Of a stretch of 64,000 bases of DNA, positions 1 to 10,558 are shown piece by piece. Where the stretch lies: positions 62,001 through 126,000 of the forward strand of contig WFTL01000132.1 in assembly GCA_015485495.1 (NCBI GenBank), read 5' to 3'. The translations under genes and the position numbers were made by a program. The notes below the pieces were generated by a model. The model saw only the letters and a list, made by a program, of their open reading frames with translations. It was not told where the DNA came from and made no database searches. Origin of the DNA: Planctomycetaceae bacterium. Lineage in GTDB: Bacteria > Planctomycetota > Planctomycetia > Planctomycetales > Planctomycetaceae. Each line of letters opens with the position of its first letter. Positions within the stretch are counted from its first letter, which is position 1.

Positions 1-2
1 AT

Positions 3-548
3 CGCCCGCAGGGAATTCCCCGGGCCTTCATCATTTTCGTGTCCGTCGTGGTCTGCCTGATTCTCGGCAGTGCCGGAGTGGTCGCCTGGGTGTTTCTGAG
101 AGGTGATGAGCCGCCCGTCGCCGAAGCGGCATCTTCGGAACCGGAAACGCAGGCATCGCAGCCGGAACCGCCGAAGCCGTCACCGGTGGCGGGCATCTGG
201 CATGGTCAGCAGGACTTCGGCCTGGGCGAGACCGAAGGGTGGCTCACTCTGACACAAACCGACGAAGGCTTCACCGGCAGTTTTCGCCTTCGGGATACCC
301 CCGAAATTCCTCTGCAGGATCTCACGATCGACGGCAGCAAAGTCACCTTCCGCCTGGTGGTTCCACTGAGAAATCGAACGGTGAGTTCCCTGACGGAATG
401 CGAAATCGAAGGCGACCGACTGACCGGGACAACAACGGTCGAAATCGACGGTCAGACGCAGACGATCGATGTGTCCGCCACCCGGGTCGATCCGTCCGAT
501 GTTCCCGACGACCACCCGGCGGGCGCAGACGGCCAGAACGGGGCGTAG
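3..548 (+). CDS. hypothetical membrane-anchored protein, probably 5'-truncated by the window edge
   Basis: Frame is open from base 3; N-terminal hydrophobic segment VVVCLILGSAGVVAWVFL followed by a beta-rich domain. Confidence 0.6.
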   Translation, partial: RPQGIPRAFIIFVSVVVCLILGSAGVVAWVFLRGDEPPVAEAASSEPETQASQPEPPKPSPVAGIWHGQQDFGLGETEGWLTLTQTDEGFTGSFRLRDTPEIPLQDLTIDGSKVTFRLVVPLRNRTVSSLTECEIEGDRLTGTTTVEIDGQTQTIDVSATRVDPSDVPDDHPAGADGQNGA

Positions 549-574
549 ATTTCGTCAGCGACCTGCCGACGGAT

Positions 575-1507
575 TCATGTCGCGTCCGCCAGGTATCGGT
601 CGAACCAGTCGGCGAACCGGAACAGTTCCAGAAACATCGTGGGCCATCCGTGCTCACCGCCTTCATGAATGACCAGTTCGACCTGCGCACCGCATGCACG
701 AGCCCGATCACAGAACCGCTCTGACTGGTCCGGAGGCGTCAGTGTATCGGCACTGCCATGGCAGATCAGAACCGGAGGCAGCCGGTCGGTGACGAAATAG
801 ATGGGGGAACACCGACGACCGATGTCCGGCCATTTCTCCAGGTCCGTCCCGTCCGGCCCGAATGCCTCCGTGAAACTTCTGGGCGGACCTCCGTCTCCCG
901 GATTCTCCGTCGATGACCCCATGTTCAGCAGATCGGTCACCGGATAGAAAATGGCCACCGCCTGCACGGCACTGCTCTCCCGGTCGACCGGGTCGGCTGC
1001 GTCCGCCGGCCCCGGGCCGCCGCATGTGGCCAGCATCAGACTCAGGTGCCCGCCGGCACTGCCGCCGGTCACCCCGATGTGATCCGGATCGATGCCGTAT
1101 TCTTCCGCATGGTGCCGGATGAAACGAACGCCCCGATGCACATCCTCGATGATTTCCATGACGGTCGCTTCCGGCTGCGAAATGTGGCAGACAGCGAAAA
1201 CCGTGTAGCCTCGTCGCAGCAGCGGAGCCATCAGTTCCTGCGGCGTTTCACCGGGACCGGCCGATCGCCATCCGCCGCTGACCATGAAGGCGATCCCGAT
1301 TCCGCGGGCATTGTGCGGCCGAATGATGTCCATCGTCAGAGGCTTCCCGTGCCGTTCCCCGTACACCACTCCGTCGATGCGTTCCACGGACGGATGCAGG
1401 TACCACCACGCCGCACCGGCCAGCAGCAGAACCAGGACCACCGTGCCGGCCGTTCCCGCCAGAACGTACCGCAGCCATTTCGGACATCGCTGCCACAACC
1501 GCTTCAT
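575..1507 (-). CDS. alpha/beta hydrolase (esterase/lipase-like)
   Basis: GGSAGGHLSLMLAT nucleophile elbow, C-terminal HGSADTLTPPDQS and HEGGEHGW; N-terminal TM/signal. Confidence 0.85.
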   Translation of the reverse strand: MKRLWQRCPKWLRYVLAGTAGTVVLVLLLAGAAWWYLHPSVERIDGVVYGERHGKPLTMDIIRPHNARGIGIAFMVSGGWRSAGPGETPQELMAPLLRRGYTVFAVCHISQPEATVMEIIEDVHRGVRFIRHHAEEYGIDPDHIGVTGGSAGGHLSLMLATCGGPGPADAADPVDRESSAVQAVAIFYPVTDLLNMGSSTENPGDGGPPRSFTEAFGPDGTDLEKWPDIGRRCSPIYFVTDRLPPVLICHGSADTLTPPDQSERFCDRARACGAQVELVIHEGGEHGWPTMFLELFRFADWFDRYLADAT

Positions 1508-1579
1508 ACTGCCGTTTCCTCAAAAGTCAGCCGCATGCCCGCCGTCCGGCACGATGCCGACGGCACCGCCGTGCCCGTT

Positions 1580-3262
1580 TCAGCGGGCTGCCCGAGAAGC
1601 GGTCGCCGGCGGGAATGTGATGTCGCGTCCCGATTCCAGCTGCCAGGCGAAGTCCGTGCATCCTTTCCCGGTCAGAAATTCGGCCAGCACACGGGCACCA
1701 ATCCGAAAGTCTCCCCGAGGCACCCAGTTGACGTAACAGCGACGGCCGACTGTTCTGGTGAGGATCGTTCCGTCCGCCAGCTTCTGAGCATCGATGAGGG
1801 CACGGACGGAATCCGTGATGTCTGTCGCTGCTGCCTGTTCCGGAAGAGTGCACACGAGTGTGACGGAGGTGGGAAGCTGAGGATCCTTGTCGGCAAACGG
1901 CAGAATGTCGGGAGCCACACTGACCTGAGTGGTGAGTTTCAGCGGAGTCGGAGCGCCCACATCGAAGGTCAGCTCAACAAACCAGGCCGTCCACCCCTGT
2001 TTCGGTTCTTCGACGCGGCCGACATACAACCCGTCGTCATCGGGCTGCAGAATGGTGCTCGTGTATCGGCGGCCCACTGTTTCCACCCGAAAGTCTCGAG
2101 CTTCCGGATTGTGTGCCTGCCACAGGCGCACCTCCTGCGGTTCCGTCCGGCTCATCACGCGCAGGGTGCCGTCGTCATCCTGCGTCCACAGGATTTCCGG
2201 CGGCTTCCGTCCGGACAGAATCAAAGAATAAAAGGCGATGATGGTTTCAGCGGCGTCCGTGCCATCCAGACCGTGGTCTCCGTTGGCCACATAACGCAGG
2301 TACTTTTCGCCTCGAAGTTCATCCCAGTAGAACCGGGAGGAATCCGGCAGAAAGAACTGATCTCCGGCGGCATTGAGAATCATCTTGGGGATGTGCAGGC
2401 GGTGGCGGTAATAAATCGGATCGACCAGGCGGTACAGCTCCTTCAGCCGGGGATGATCCAGTCGCTGCATGATGCGGTGATCGACGTAGTTGCCCACATT
2501 CGGTGCCCAGAACCCATAGGCCGCGAAGTGATGCCGCATGGACGGATCGGCGTTCAGTACGTCGATGACAATGGGAATGATGGCCACCACCCGTTCATCG
2601 ACCGCGCCGGTCAGCCAGGTCGTCCAGCCGCGTTTCGATCCGCCGGCCACGACAAAACGATCCACGACGCGGTACCCGCCGGTTTCGGATGCCATCAGAG
2701 CGGTCACCGTGTCCATGGCACGAACTGCACTTTTGACCATCGGATTGCGGGCCGGCCAGACCGGATTGCCGGTCTTCAGGTACTGGTCCCAGGTGTAGCC
2801 GATCAGATCATCCTCGACACGCTGCTTCCCGTCCTGATGAAACTCCAGCGGCTGATTGGGCACCATTCCCAGCTGAGCCACCACCGTGCCGGTGGCCCGG
2901 GCAATCTGTTCAGTCCGTTCGTTGGATCGCGGCCCCTTTCCGTTGCTGCCGCCCGAAATGAACAGCATGCCGATGTCGGATGACACCTGATCGGGAATCG
3001 ATACGGTCAGCCAGTGCCGCCAGACCGGGCGGCTGACTTCTTTTTCCGTCAGCCAGGTCTGCGACACCATGTCGACGACAACAGTCGTCATCCCGTCTGC
3101 AGACCGGACCGAATGAACCGTCCAGGACCAGCTTGTGTCGCCGTTATGAATGTAGTCATCCAGAGCGGTTCGGCGAGGCAGCTGTTCGGCACAGGAAAAC
3201 CCGGCCGTGACCAGGACAGCGGCAGCCAGGACAACACTTTTCCGGATCAGCGGCGGGAACAT
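1580..3262 (-). CDS. PhoPQ-activated pathogenicity-related (PqaA-type) protein, exported
   Basis: Signal peptide MFPPLIRKSVVLAAAVLVTAGFSCA; family-like GGSKRGWTTWLTGAVDERV and YADxxEL-type C-terminal region; internal Met chosen as start. Confidence 0.8.
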   Translation of the reverse strand: MFPPLIRKSVVLAAAVLVTAGFSCAEQLPRRTALDDYIHNGDTSWSWTVHSVRSADGMTTVVVDMVSQTWLTEKEVSRPVWRHWLTVSIPDQVSSDIGMLFISGGSNGKGPRSNERTEQIARATGTVVAQLGMVPNQPLEFHQDGKQRVEDDLIGYTWDQYLKTGNPVWPARNPMVKSAVRAMDTVTALMASETGGYRVVDRFVVAGGSKRGWTTWLTGAVDERVVAIIPIVIDVLNADPSMRHHFAAYGFWAPNVGNYVDHRIMQRLDHPRLKELYRLVDPIYYRHRLHIPKMILNAAGDQFFLPDSSRFYWDELRGEKYLRYVANGDHGLDGTDAAETIIAFYSLILSGRKPPEILWTQDDDGTLRVMSRTEPQEVRLWQAHNPEARDFRVETVGRRYTSTILQPDDDGLYVGRVEEPKQGWTAWFVELTFDVGAPTPLKLTTQVSVAPDILPFADKDPQLPTSVTLVCTLPEQAAATDITDSVRALIDAQKLADGTILTRTVGRRCYVNWVPRGDFRIGARVLAEFLTGKGCTDFAWQLESGRDITFPPATASRAAR

Positions 3263-3419
3263 GACGAATCTTTCAGGATGCAGGCCCGGCAGGAAACAAC
3301 GGCGAACGAGCAGATACTGTACTGCCGCACCGGGCGCGGTCAACAGGCCGGCTGCGGAACGGATCCTCCGGAAAGCATTTCCCGATGAACCGGCACTTCC
3401 ACAGACCGTGCCGATCCGT

Positions 3420-4598
3420 TCACATGCTGTCCCGCACTGCCCGGCGGAAGACATCGGCGTCTTCGGCCGTGTTGTACAGGTGCGGGCTGATGCGAATCCG
3501 GTCTCGTTTCAGGTTGACCGTGATGCCGCGCCGGAACAGTGTCCGCACCAGTTCAGAAGCCGGGATCGATTCATGTCGGGCCAGAATGAGTCCGGACTGA
3601 GCTTGCGGAGAAACATCCGGCGCCTGCAGCCCGGCTGAACGGGCCGCTTCCAGAAACAGGCCGCGGATTTCCAGCAGCCGCTCCGCACGCACTTCCGGAG
3701 AAATCCGGTTCAGCAGGGTCAGAGCTGCGTGAAGCCCGGTGAGACCCAGAATGTTCCGCATGCCGGATTCGAAACGCGTGGCGGTGTCACTGAACTGCAG
3801 GTTGTCTGATTCGAAGGCCAGAGGATGTTTCGTGGCCGCCCAGCCGGTGCACACCGCATCGAATCGGCCCTGCTGATCACGTCGCACGGCCAGAAATCCG
3901 GCTGCTTCCGGAGCCAGCAGCCATTTTCGGCTGCCGGTCACGACCGCATCGATGTTCTGAGCATGCAGGTGCAGCGGCAGCACGCCGCAGCCCTGGATGA
4001 TGTCCAGGACCAGCAGGCCGCCGCGCCGATGGATGATTTCCGCCAGCCGTTCCGGATCCCGGCGAATGCCGGTCGCATAATCCACCCAGCTGCAGGCCAG
4101 AATGCGCGTCCGCTCATCGCAGGCCGTTTCTAAGGCCTCGTACAGGCACTCCGGATCGTCCGCCGGCGGATCCACCAGCCGCACCTGGACTCCCCGACGC
4201 CCCAGATTCATCCAGGGAAAACGATTGCTGGGAAATTCATGGCGGCTGAGCACCACGTTGTCTCCGCTGCGCCAGCGGAACCCCTCCGCCAGAAGGGCGA
4301 TCCCGGCGGACGTATTGGGGACGAACGCGATTTCTTCTGCGTCGGCTCCGATCAGATCCGCCGCCAGCTGCCGCGTCCTCCGGACGTGCCGCTCCCAGAG
4401 ATTCCAGTGTCGCACCCCCGACTCGGCCGCACTGCGAATTCGCCGAAGCAGCGCATCAACGACCGGCTGCGGCAGCACACCCGCGGCCGCGTGATCCAGA
4501 TACACCCCGGGCTGCCGCACGACAGGCATCAGACCACGCAGATCTGCCAGATCGTCGATCGGCTGTACGGGAAACGGCTGGAAGCCGGAATCCGTCAC
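3420..4598 (-). CDS. class V aminotransferase (cysteine desulfurase-like)
   Basis: VYLDHAAAGVLPQPV, VPNTSAGIALLAEGF, PLP-Lys region VTGSRKWLLAPEAAGFLAV; GTG start VTDSGF inferred. Confidence 0.8.
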   Translation of the reverse strand: MTDSGFQPFPVQPIDDLADLRGLMPVVRQPGVYLDHAAAGVLPQPVVDALLRRIRSAAESGVRHWNLWERHVRRTRQLAADLIGADAEEIAFVPNTSAGIALLAEGFRWRSGDNVVLSRHEFPSNRFPWMNLGRRGVQVRLVDPPADDPECLYEALETACDERTRILACSWVDYATGIRRDPERLAEIIHRRGGLLVLDIIQGCGVLPLHLHAQNIDAVVTGSRKWLLAPEAAGFLAVRRDQQGRFDAVCTGWAATKHPLAFESDNLQFSDTATRFESGMRNILGLTGLHAALTLLNRISPEVRAERLLEIRGLFLEAARSAGLQAPDVSPQAQSGLILARHESIPASELVRTLFRRGITVNLKRDRIRISPHLYNTAEDADVFRRAVRDSM

Positions 4599-4826
4599 TG
4601 AAATCCTTTCTGGTTTCCCTGAATCTCGACAGGACACCACCTGCCGATTCCGAACGTGCTGCAGATTCGGGCCGCCTGCCGGTACTCGGCCGGCACCGAT
4701 CAACGACCGGCGACAGATGCGGTGGTTTGAAGTCGGCTGCCGGACAGCCTACCGTGCCCCAGGAGCCGGAAACAGTTCAGACGGCGGCGGAGAGACGGAA
4801 ACGGGCCGTTCCGGCGGCGTGTCATC

Positions 4827-7484
4827 ATGGCAGACGAAATTCCTTCTGCAGAAGAGATCGCTTTCAGTTATCTCGACCAGCTCCCCTGGCCGCCGTATCC
4901 GTTCCAGGAACAGGCCATCCTGTCCTGGTTCGAAGAAGGGGACGGACTTCTGGTCTGCGCTCCGACCGGAACCGGGAAAACCGTCATCGCCGAAACGGCC
5001 CTGTATGAAGCTCTGCGGACCGGACGACGCTGCTACTACACAACGCCTTTGATCGCCCTGACGGAACAGAAGTTTCGCGAGCTGCAGGATGCCGCGGAAC
5101 GCTGGGGGTATTCCCGGGAAGACGTGGGACTGGTAACCGGACATCGCCGGGTGAATCCCGATGCCCCGATTCTGGTCGTGGTGGCGGAAATTCTGCTGAA
5201 CCGTCTTCTGACGCCCGAGGAATTTTCCTTCGACGATGTGTCCGCTGTGGTCATGGACGAATTCCACAGCTTCAACGATCCGGAACGCGGCATCGTGTGG
5301 GAACTGACGCTCAGCATGCTGCCCAGGTCCGTGCGGGTCCTGCTGATCAGCGCCACGGTGGGCAATGCGCCCGAGTTCGTGGGATGGCTCAGCCGCCACC
5401 ACGGGCGGCGGCTGAGGCTGCTGCAGAGCGACGAGCGCCGCGTTCCGCTCGAATTCCGCTGGATCCCCGATCAGTTTCTGGCAGAACAGCTGGAAATCAT
5501 GGCCGACGGAGACGAATCCGCCCGCTACACGCCGGCTCTGGTCTTCTGCTTCAACCGCTCGGAATGCTGGAACGTGGCGCAGCAGATCAAGGGTCGGCGG
5601 CTGCTGGCTGATGGACAGCAGAAACGGCTGGCGGAGGAACTGGACCGGTACGACTGGTCTGTCGGAGCCGGGGGACGCCTGCGGCAGATTCTTCTTCGCG
5701 GTGTGGGCGTCCATCACGCCGGCGTCCTGCCGAAGTACCGTCGTGTGGTGGAATCGCTGTTCCAGAAAAAACTGCTGTCCATCTGCGTCTGTACCGAAAC
5801 GCTGGCAGCCGGCATCAACCTGCCGGCCCGGTCGGTCGTCATGGTCAGTCTGCTTCGCGGGCCGCGAGGAAAACAGAAACTCATCGATCCCAGTTCGGCT
5901 CATCAGATGTTCGGCCGGGCCGGACGACCGCAGTTCGACAGTCGGGGATATGTGTTCGCAGTCGCTCACGAAGACGATGTTCGGATTCATCGCTGGAAAG
6001 AGAAATACGACGCCCTGCCGGAAGATTCGAAGGATCCGCAGATCATCCGGGCCCGAAAAAACCTGCGCAGAAAGATGCCGAAGCGCCGGGACGGCCAGCA
6101 GTACTGGTCGGAAAAACAGTTCGAAATGCTGCGGCAGGCCGCCCCGGCCCGCCTGGCCAGCAAAGGGCAGTTCCCGTGGCGGCTGCTGGCCTTTCTGATT
6201 CGGCAGTCGGGAAACGTCCGGGACCTGATGCACGTTGTCCGCCGCCGACTTCTGGATCCGGCTGAACAGGAATCGGCCGAACGACAGCTCAAACAGATGC
6301 TGCTGACACTGGAAGCCGGCCGATTCATCACGCTCAGCCCGCCGCCTCCCCGCCGGACTCGGCTGTCGAACGAACAGGCATCGACAGATTCCGAATGCCC
6401 TCCGTTCACATCCGTGGCCGCCCGCAGCGTGCCGGCATTCACAGAACGCCGGGAGAACGGAACGGAATCGATCTGGCTGTCTCGGAACAGGTCCGGAATG
6501 CAGATGCCGGATGCCGATCCGGATGATTCCGATTTCGGATCCGGTGTGTTCGAGGACAACGAGGTGTCTGCGGATGATTCTTCGGTCGCCACCGATCACT
6601 CGCCAGCCGATCCAGACGACGCGCCGCCCGATCCGGGATCTGCGTCAGCAGACCGTCCCGGCCTTCTGGGACAGCTTCTGAACGAAGCGCTGCAGACCGG
6701 CGGCGTGGCCCGCAGCCGGGATCGGCCGCGGGCCGCCGGGACGGACGGATCCGCGGACGCGCCCCCCCGGACGACCGATCCGCTTCGCTCCTACGAACCG
6801 GAGTACGCCCTGCCGACCGCTTCGCTGGATCTGCTGTTCCATTTCCGCAGCATGAATTCTCTGTTCGCACTGTTTCTGGCAGAACATTTTCACCGGGCCA
6901 GTCATGAAGAACGACTCCTGCTGCTGGAAGCCGCCCTGGACATGCCCCGGTCGGTGGCTTCTTCAGTGCGGGTGCCGTTTCCGGAACAGATGCCTCCTGG
7001 ACCGCTGGCCACCGGCTGGCTCACACCGCAGCTTCTGGCTCGTGGACTGGCCACGCAGGAAGACATCACCGGAGGCCGTGATGAAGACACCGGCCGACGG
7101 ATTCCTCCGCTGGACCTGGCCGTGCAGATGCTGATGCTGTTTCGCAGCGAATACCCGGGCGTTCATGATGTCCGCTGTTCGGCCGTGTGGTGCGTGGGCG
7201 ATCTGCTGACGTTTGGAGGCGACTTCGATCGGTATGTGCGCGCCCGGGATCTGACCCGTCAGGAAGGCATCCTGTTCCGCCACTGTCTGCGGATGATTCT
7301 GCTGTGCGGAGAATTCGCTTCCATCCAGCCTCCAGGAATCGACCCCCGGGAATGGCAGGACGATCTGGCAGAACTGGCCGGCCGACTCACCGCAACCTGC
7401 CGCGCTGTTGATCCGGCCAGCACCGACGAAACACTGACCGCCATGGAACAGCGGCGGCAGGAATCGGAAGTCGTTCCCCTGTAA
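4827..7484 (+). CDS. Ski2/Mtr4-like superfamily II DEAD/DEAH helicase
   Basis: Walker A CAPTGTGKT, motif II VVMDEFHSF, motif III LLISATVGN, motif VI MFGRAGRPQFD. Confidence 0.9.
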   Translation: MADEIPSAEEIAFSYLDQLPWPPYPFQEQAILSWFEEGDGLLVCAPTGTGKTVIAETALYEALRTGRRCYYTTPLIALTEQKFRELQDAAERWGYSREDVGLVTGHRRVNPDAPILVVVAEILLNRLLTPEEFSFDDVSAVVMDEFHSFNDPERGIVWELTLSMLPRSVRVLLISATVGNAPEFVGWLSRHHGRRLRLLQSDERRVPLEFRWIPDQFLAEQLEIMADGDESARYTPALVFCFNRSECWNVAQQIKGRRLLADGQQKRLAEELDRYDWSVGAGGRLRQILLRGVGVHHAGVLPKYRRVVESLFQKKLLSICVCTETLAAGINLPARSVVMVSLLRGPRGKQKLIDPSSAHQMFGRAGRPQFDSRGYVFAVAHEDDVRIHRWKEKYDALPEDSKDPQIIRARKNLRRKMPKRRDGQQYWSEKQFEMLRQAAPARLASKGQFPWRLLAFLIRQSGNVRDLMHVVRRRLLDPAEQESAERQLKQMLLTLEAGRFITLSPPPPRRTRLSNEQASTDSECPPFTSVAARSVPAFTERRENGTESIWLSRNRSGMQMPDADPDDSDFGSGVFEDNEVSADDSSVATDHSPADPDDAPPDPGSASADRPGLLGQLLNEALQTGGVARSRDRPRAAGTDGSADAPPRTTDPLRSYEPEYALPTASLDLLFHFRSMNSLFALFLAEHFHRASHEERLLLLEAALDMPRSVASSVRVPFPEQMPPGPLATGWLTPQLLARGLATQEDITGGRDEDTGRRIPPLDLAVQMLMLFRSEYPGVHDVRCSAVWCVGDLLTFGGDFDRYVRARDLTRQEGILFRHCLRMILLCGEFASIQPPGIDPREWQDDLAELAGRLTATCRAVDPASTDETLTAMEQRRQESEVVPL

Positions 7485-7547
7485 ACCGTTCTCCGGTGAA
7501 TCGGCTTCGGAGACATCATTCCTCTGTCATCAGCCGGGCCGGGCGAA

Positions 7548-9230
7548 TCATTCCAGGGGAGGCGGTTTGCTGACCGCCTTTTCCACTTCGGTCAGCAGTT
7601 GTTCGGGACGAAACGGTTTGTACAGAACCGACCGCAGACCGCGCTGGCGGGCCCGGACGATCGAATGAGACGCATCGTAACCGAAGCCTGTCATGAAAAT
7701 GATGGGCGTGTGCGCATCGATTTCCCGCATGCGGCAGAAGCATTCGTAACCGGTCATATCGGGCAGTCGAATATCGGCCAGCACGACGTCGTACGTCTGA
7801 GAGCGCATCATGCGGCAGGCGGCTTCGCCGGAGGGAACCGCTTCCACATGCACGCCGTGCGGGTCAAGAAGTTTGTGAGCTTCGGCCCGGACAGAGCGGT
7901 CCGCATCGACGACCAGCGCCCGTTTGCCGGCCAGGGCGGGGCGATGCGTCCGTTCGATGCCGCGGCGCGGCACCGTGGAAGCGGACGGCAGATCATCAGA
8001 CACCTGACCGATGCAGCTGCGAATCTGGCGGACGTTGGTGAGGATTCTCTGGAGGGTTTCCGATACATCGGGATCGTGACCGATGTATTTTTCAAGAATG
8101 GCGGTGGCATCCGCGAGGATTTCGTCTGTGGGACCGGCCACTTCCTGCTGCACGCGTTCGGCATGCTGTTCCACCGTGGTCGCCTTTTCAGCCATCAGCA
8201 GCTGAAGCTGATTGAGGGCCATGGCGACGACTTCCCCGAACCGCTCCAGAAATTCCAGGTCTTCATCGTCGAATGAATCCGCTCCGGGACCTTCCACATT
8301 GAAGGTGCCCAGAATGACGTCATCGAGTTTCAGGGGGACGGTCAGAGAACTGCGGGCTCCGCTGGCCCCCCGCAGATAACGCGGATCCGACTGCGTATCG
8401 CGGCACAGATAACTGCGGCCGGTCGCCGCCACGAAACCGGTCAGGCCGTTGTCGTCTTCCCGCGCATACAGCAGGCGGCAGGCCGCTTCTTCCTGCATGC
8501 CTTCCTGCAGCAGCGGGATGAGCTGCTGGGTGCGAGGATCCAGAACACGGATCTCGATCGTGTCGAATCCCAGAATCTGCTGAGTGAACATCAGGATATT
8601 TTCCTTGAGAATCTCGATCCGATCCTCAATCGACATCATGGCCACTTCGTCCGGCCGCAGGTCACTCAGCCGCATGCCGGCTTCATGGATGGCTTCCATT
8701 TTGCGCCGACTGCGTTCCTGACGCGTGATGTCCCTCAGACAGACCGAAACACACGTCGGATCGGAACCATCTTCGCTGAACAGGCAGGACCGCGAAGCCA
8801 GGATTTCCACGAACCGCTGATCACTCAGCGGAACCGTGACGCAGCAGGTCGTCTCGTCATCGGGCCAGTGACTCTGAAGCAGACGCCGGCTGTCTTCGTC
8901 CGCCGGCAGAACGGACAGGAAATCCGATCCGACGGCCGATTCCGACAGACCGACGATGCCGGCGAAGGCCGCGTTGTGCCAGATGATGCGCCCGTCTTCG
9001 CTGATCAGAGCCAGACCGTCGGACAGACTGTCCAGAAAGCCCCGGGCACACACCTGCAGGTCCGTGGAACGGTCCAGCAGCGGACCGGCGAACAGAAGGG
9101 CATCGACAGCAGGCGGACTGGACAGCGGAGTGTCGGTCCGCACGAGTTCCGCGGACCGGCTCAGGTTGCGACACAGCTCAGAATCGTCTGCCTCACCGGA
9201 TACCAGCAGCCGCGGTCGGAAGATGGACAC
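7548..9230 (-). CDS. PAS-GAF-receiver signalling protein lacking a recognisable histidine kinase catalytic domain
   Basis: PAS (LALISEDGRIIWHNAAFAGIVG), GAF (RSSLTVPLKLDDVILGTFNVEG), REC (ALVVDADRS...VVLADIRLPDMTGYE...LYKPF). Confidence 0.85.
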   Translation of the reverse strand: MSIFRPRLLVSGEADDSELCRNLSRSAELVRTDTPLSSPPAVDALLFAGPLLDRSTDLQVCARGFLDSLSDGLALISEDGRIIWHNAAFAGIVGLSESAVGSDFLSVLPADEDSRRLLQSHWPDDETTCCVTVPLSDQRFVEILASRSCLFSEDGSDPTCVSVCLRDITRQERSRRKMEAIHEAGMRLSDLRPDEVAMMSIEDRIEILKENILMFTQQILGFDTIEIRVLDPRTQQLIPLLQEGMQEEAACRLLYAREDDNGLTGFVAATGRSYLCRDTQSDPRYLRGASGARSSLTVPLKLDDVILGTFNVEGPGADSFDDEDLEFLERFGEVVAMALNQLQLLMAEKATTVEQHAERVQQEVAGPTDEILADATAILEKYIGHDPDVSETLQRILTNVRQIRSCIGQVSDDLPSASTVPRRGIERTHRPALAGKRALVVDADRSVRAEAHKLLDPHGVHVEAVPSGEAACRMMRSQTYDVVLADIRLPDMTGYECFCRMREIDAHTPIIFMTGFGYDASHSIVRARQRGLRSVLYKPFRPEQLLTEVEKAVSKPPPLE

Positions 9231-9399
9231 ACCGGAATTCCTGGAACTCTGTTACTGCCATGATTGTTCAGTCTGTCAGTCTGTACGCCGGCGATTACAA
9301 CTCAACCCCCTGGCGGCGAAAACCCCAACAGACGCGGTTTTCCGCACTTCCCGACAAACGAAGACCGTCTCCGAAAGCATGCATCCGGGGCCCCGATCC

Positions 9400-10389
9400 T
9401 CAGACGGATACCACGCGATCCGGGCGGCGCGCCAGTCCGCAGGCCTGCCGGGCCCGTTCCACAACCTCCGCGGCCTTCTCCCTGGCCCTGGCCGCTCCGG
9501 CCTGCAGCACATCCTCCACATCATCCGGACGGCGTTCCAGTTCGGCACGCCGTTCGAATGCTTCGCCGAAGTAGTTCATCGCGGCATCGTACAGCATCCC
9601 CTTGGCTTCGCCGTAGCCCATGCCGCCGGCCCGGTAACGAGCCGCCAGGGCATCCTGCTGTTCCGGGTCGGCAAACAGGCGAAACAGATCGAACACCGCA
9701 CACTGATCCGGATCTTTCGGGGCTTCGACCGGTGTGGAGTCCGTGCGGATCCGGTTGATCAGTTTCTTCAGACGGCGGGGGGAATCGAAAATCGGAATCG
9801 TGTTGTTGTAACTCTTGGACATCTTCTCGCCGTCCGTTCCCGGAACGCGCGCCGACGTGTCCAGAACGTGCGGCTGCGGGAGGACGAACGTGTCACCGTA
9901 AATGGAATTGAAGCGCTGCGCGATGTCACGGGTAACTTCCAGGTGCTGGATCTGATCGGCTCCCACCGGCACCACATCGCTGTCGTAAATGAGAATGTCG
10001 GCGGCCATGAGAACCGGATACGTGAACAGCCCGGCATCCGCGGCGATTCCGCGTTCCTTCTTGTCCTTGTACGACACGCATTTTTCCAGCAGGTGCATCT
10101 GAGTGATCGTCAGAAGAATCCAGGTGAGTTCCGTCACCTGCGGGACATCCGACTGTCGAAACAAAGTCGCCCGATCCGGGTCCAGTCCCAGTGCCAGCAG
10201 GTCCAGAGCCGCATCCGCCGAATTGCGAGCCAGCAGGTCCGGATCGCGAATGGTCGTCAGAGCATGCAGGTCGGCGATGAAATAGAACGACTGTTCATGC
10301 CCCTGCAGTTCGATGTACTGGCGAATCGCGCCGAAATAGTTTCCCCAGTGAAATCGCCCGGTGGGCTGAATTCCGGAAAGAACGTTCAT
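9400..10389 (-). CDS. trpS: tryptophanyl-tRNA synthetase
   Basis: [17 protein letters not shown] (HIGH-type), [13 protein letters not shown] (KMSKS). Confidence 0.97.
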   Translation of the reverse strand: MNVLSGIQPTGRFHWGNYFGAIRQYIELQGHEQSFYFIADLHALTTIRDPDLLARNSADAALDLLALGLDPDRATLFRQSDVPQVTELTWILLTITQMHLLEKCVSYKDKKERGIAADAGLFTYPVLMAADILIYDSDVVPVGADQIQHLEVTRDIAQRFNSIYGDTFVLPQPHVLDTSARVPGTDGEKMSKSYNNTIPIFDSPRRLKKLINRIRTDSTPVEAPKDPDQCAVFDLFRLFADPEQQDALAARYRAGGMGYGEAKGMLYDAAMNYFGEAFERRAELERRPDDVEDVLQAGAARAREKAAEVVERARQACGLARRPDRVVSV

Positions 10390-10558
10390 GGCCGGTCGGG
10401 GCACCCCGTCTGCAGATCCTGTCGAAACCACAGGGACGCCGACACGCGCCCCCGCACCCAGCGGACCATAGCAGGCCCGTCCGGTTCTGTCAGACGAGAT
10501 TCCCGGACCCGACAGAAAACCGCGAGCAGTCCGTCAGGACCGCCCGTGACAATCTGAC

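Noticed and set aside
1046-2983. 645-aa plus-strand ORF across the PqaA-like and hydrolase genes
   Set aside because: Spans two minus-strand genes and an intergenic region; low-quality composition.
4749-6599. 616-aa minus-strand ORF opposite the helicase
   Set aside because: The plus frame carries all helicase motifs; the antisense translation has no recognisable domain.
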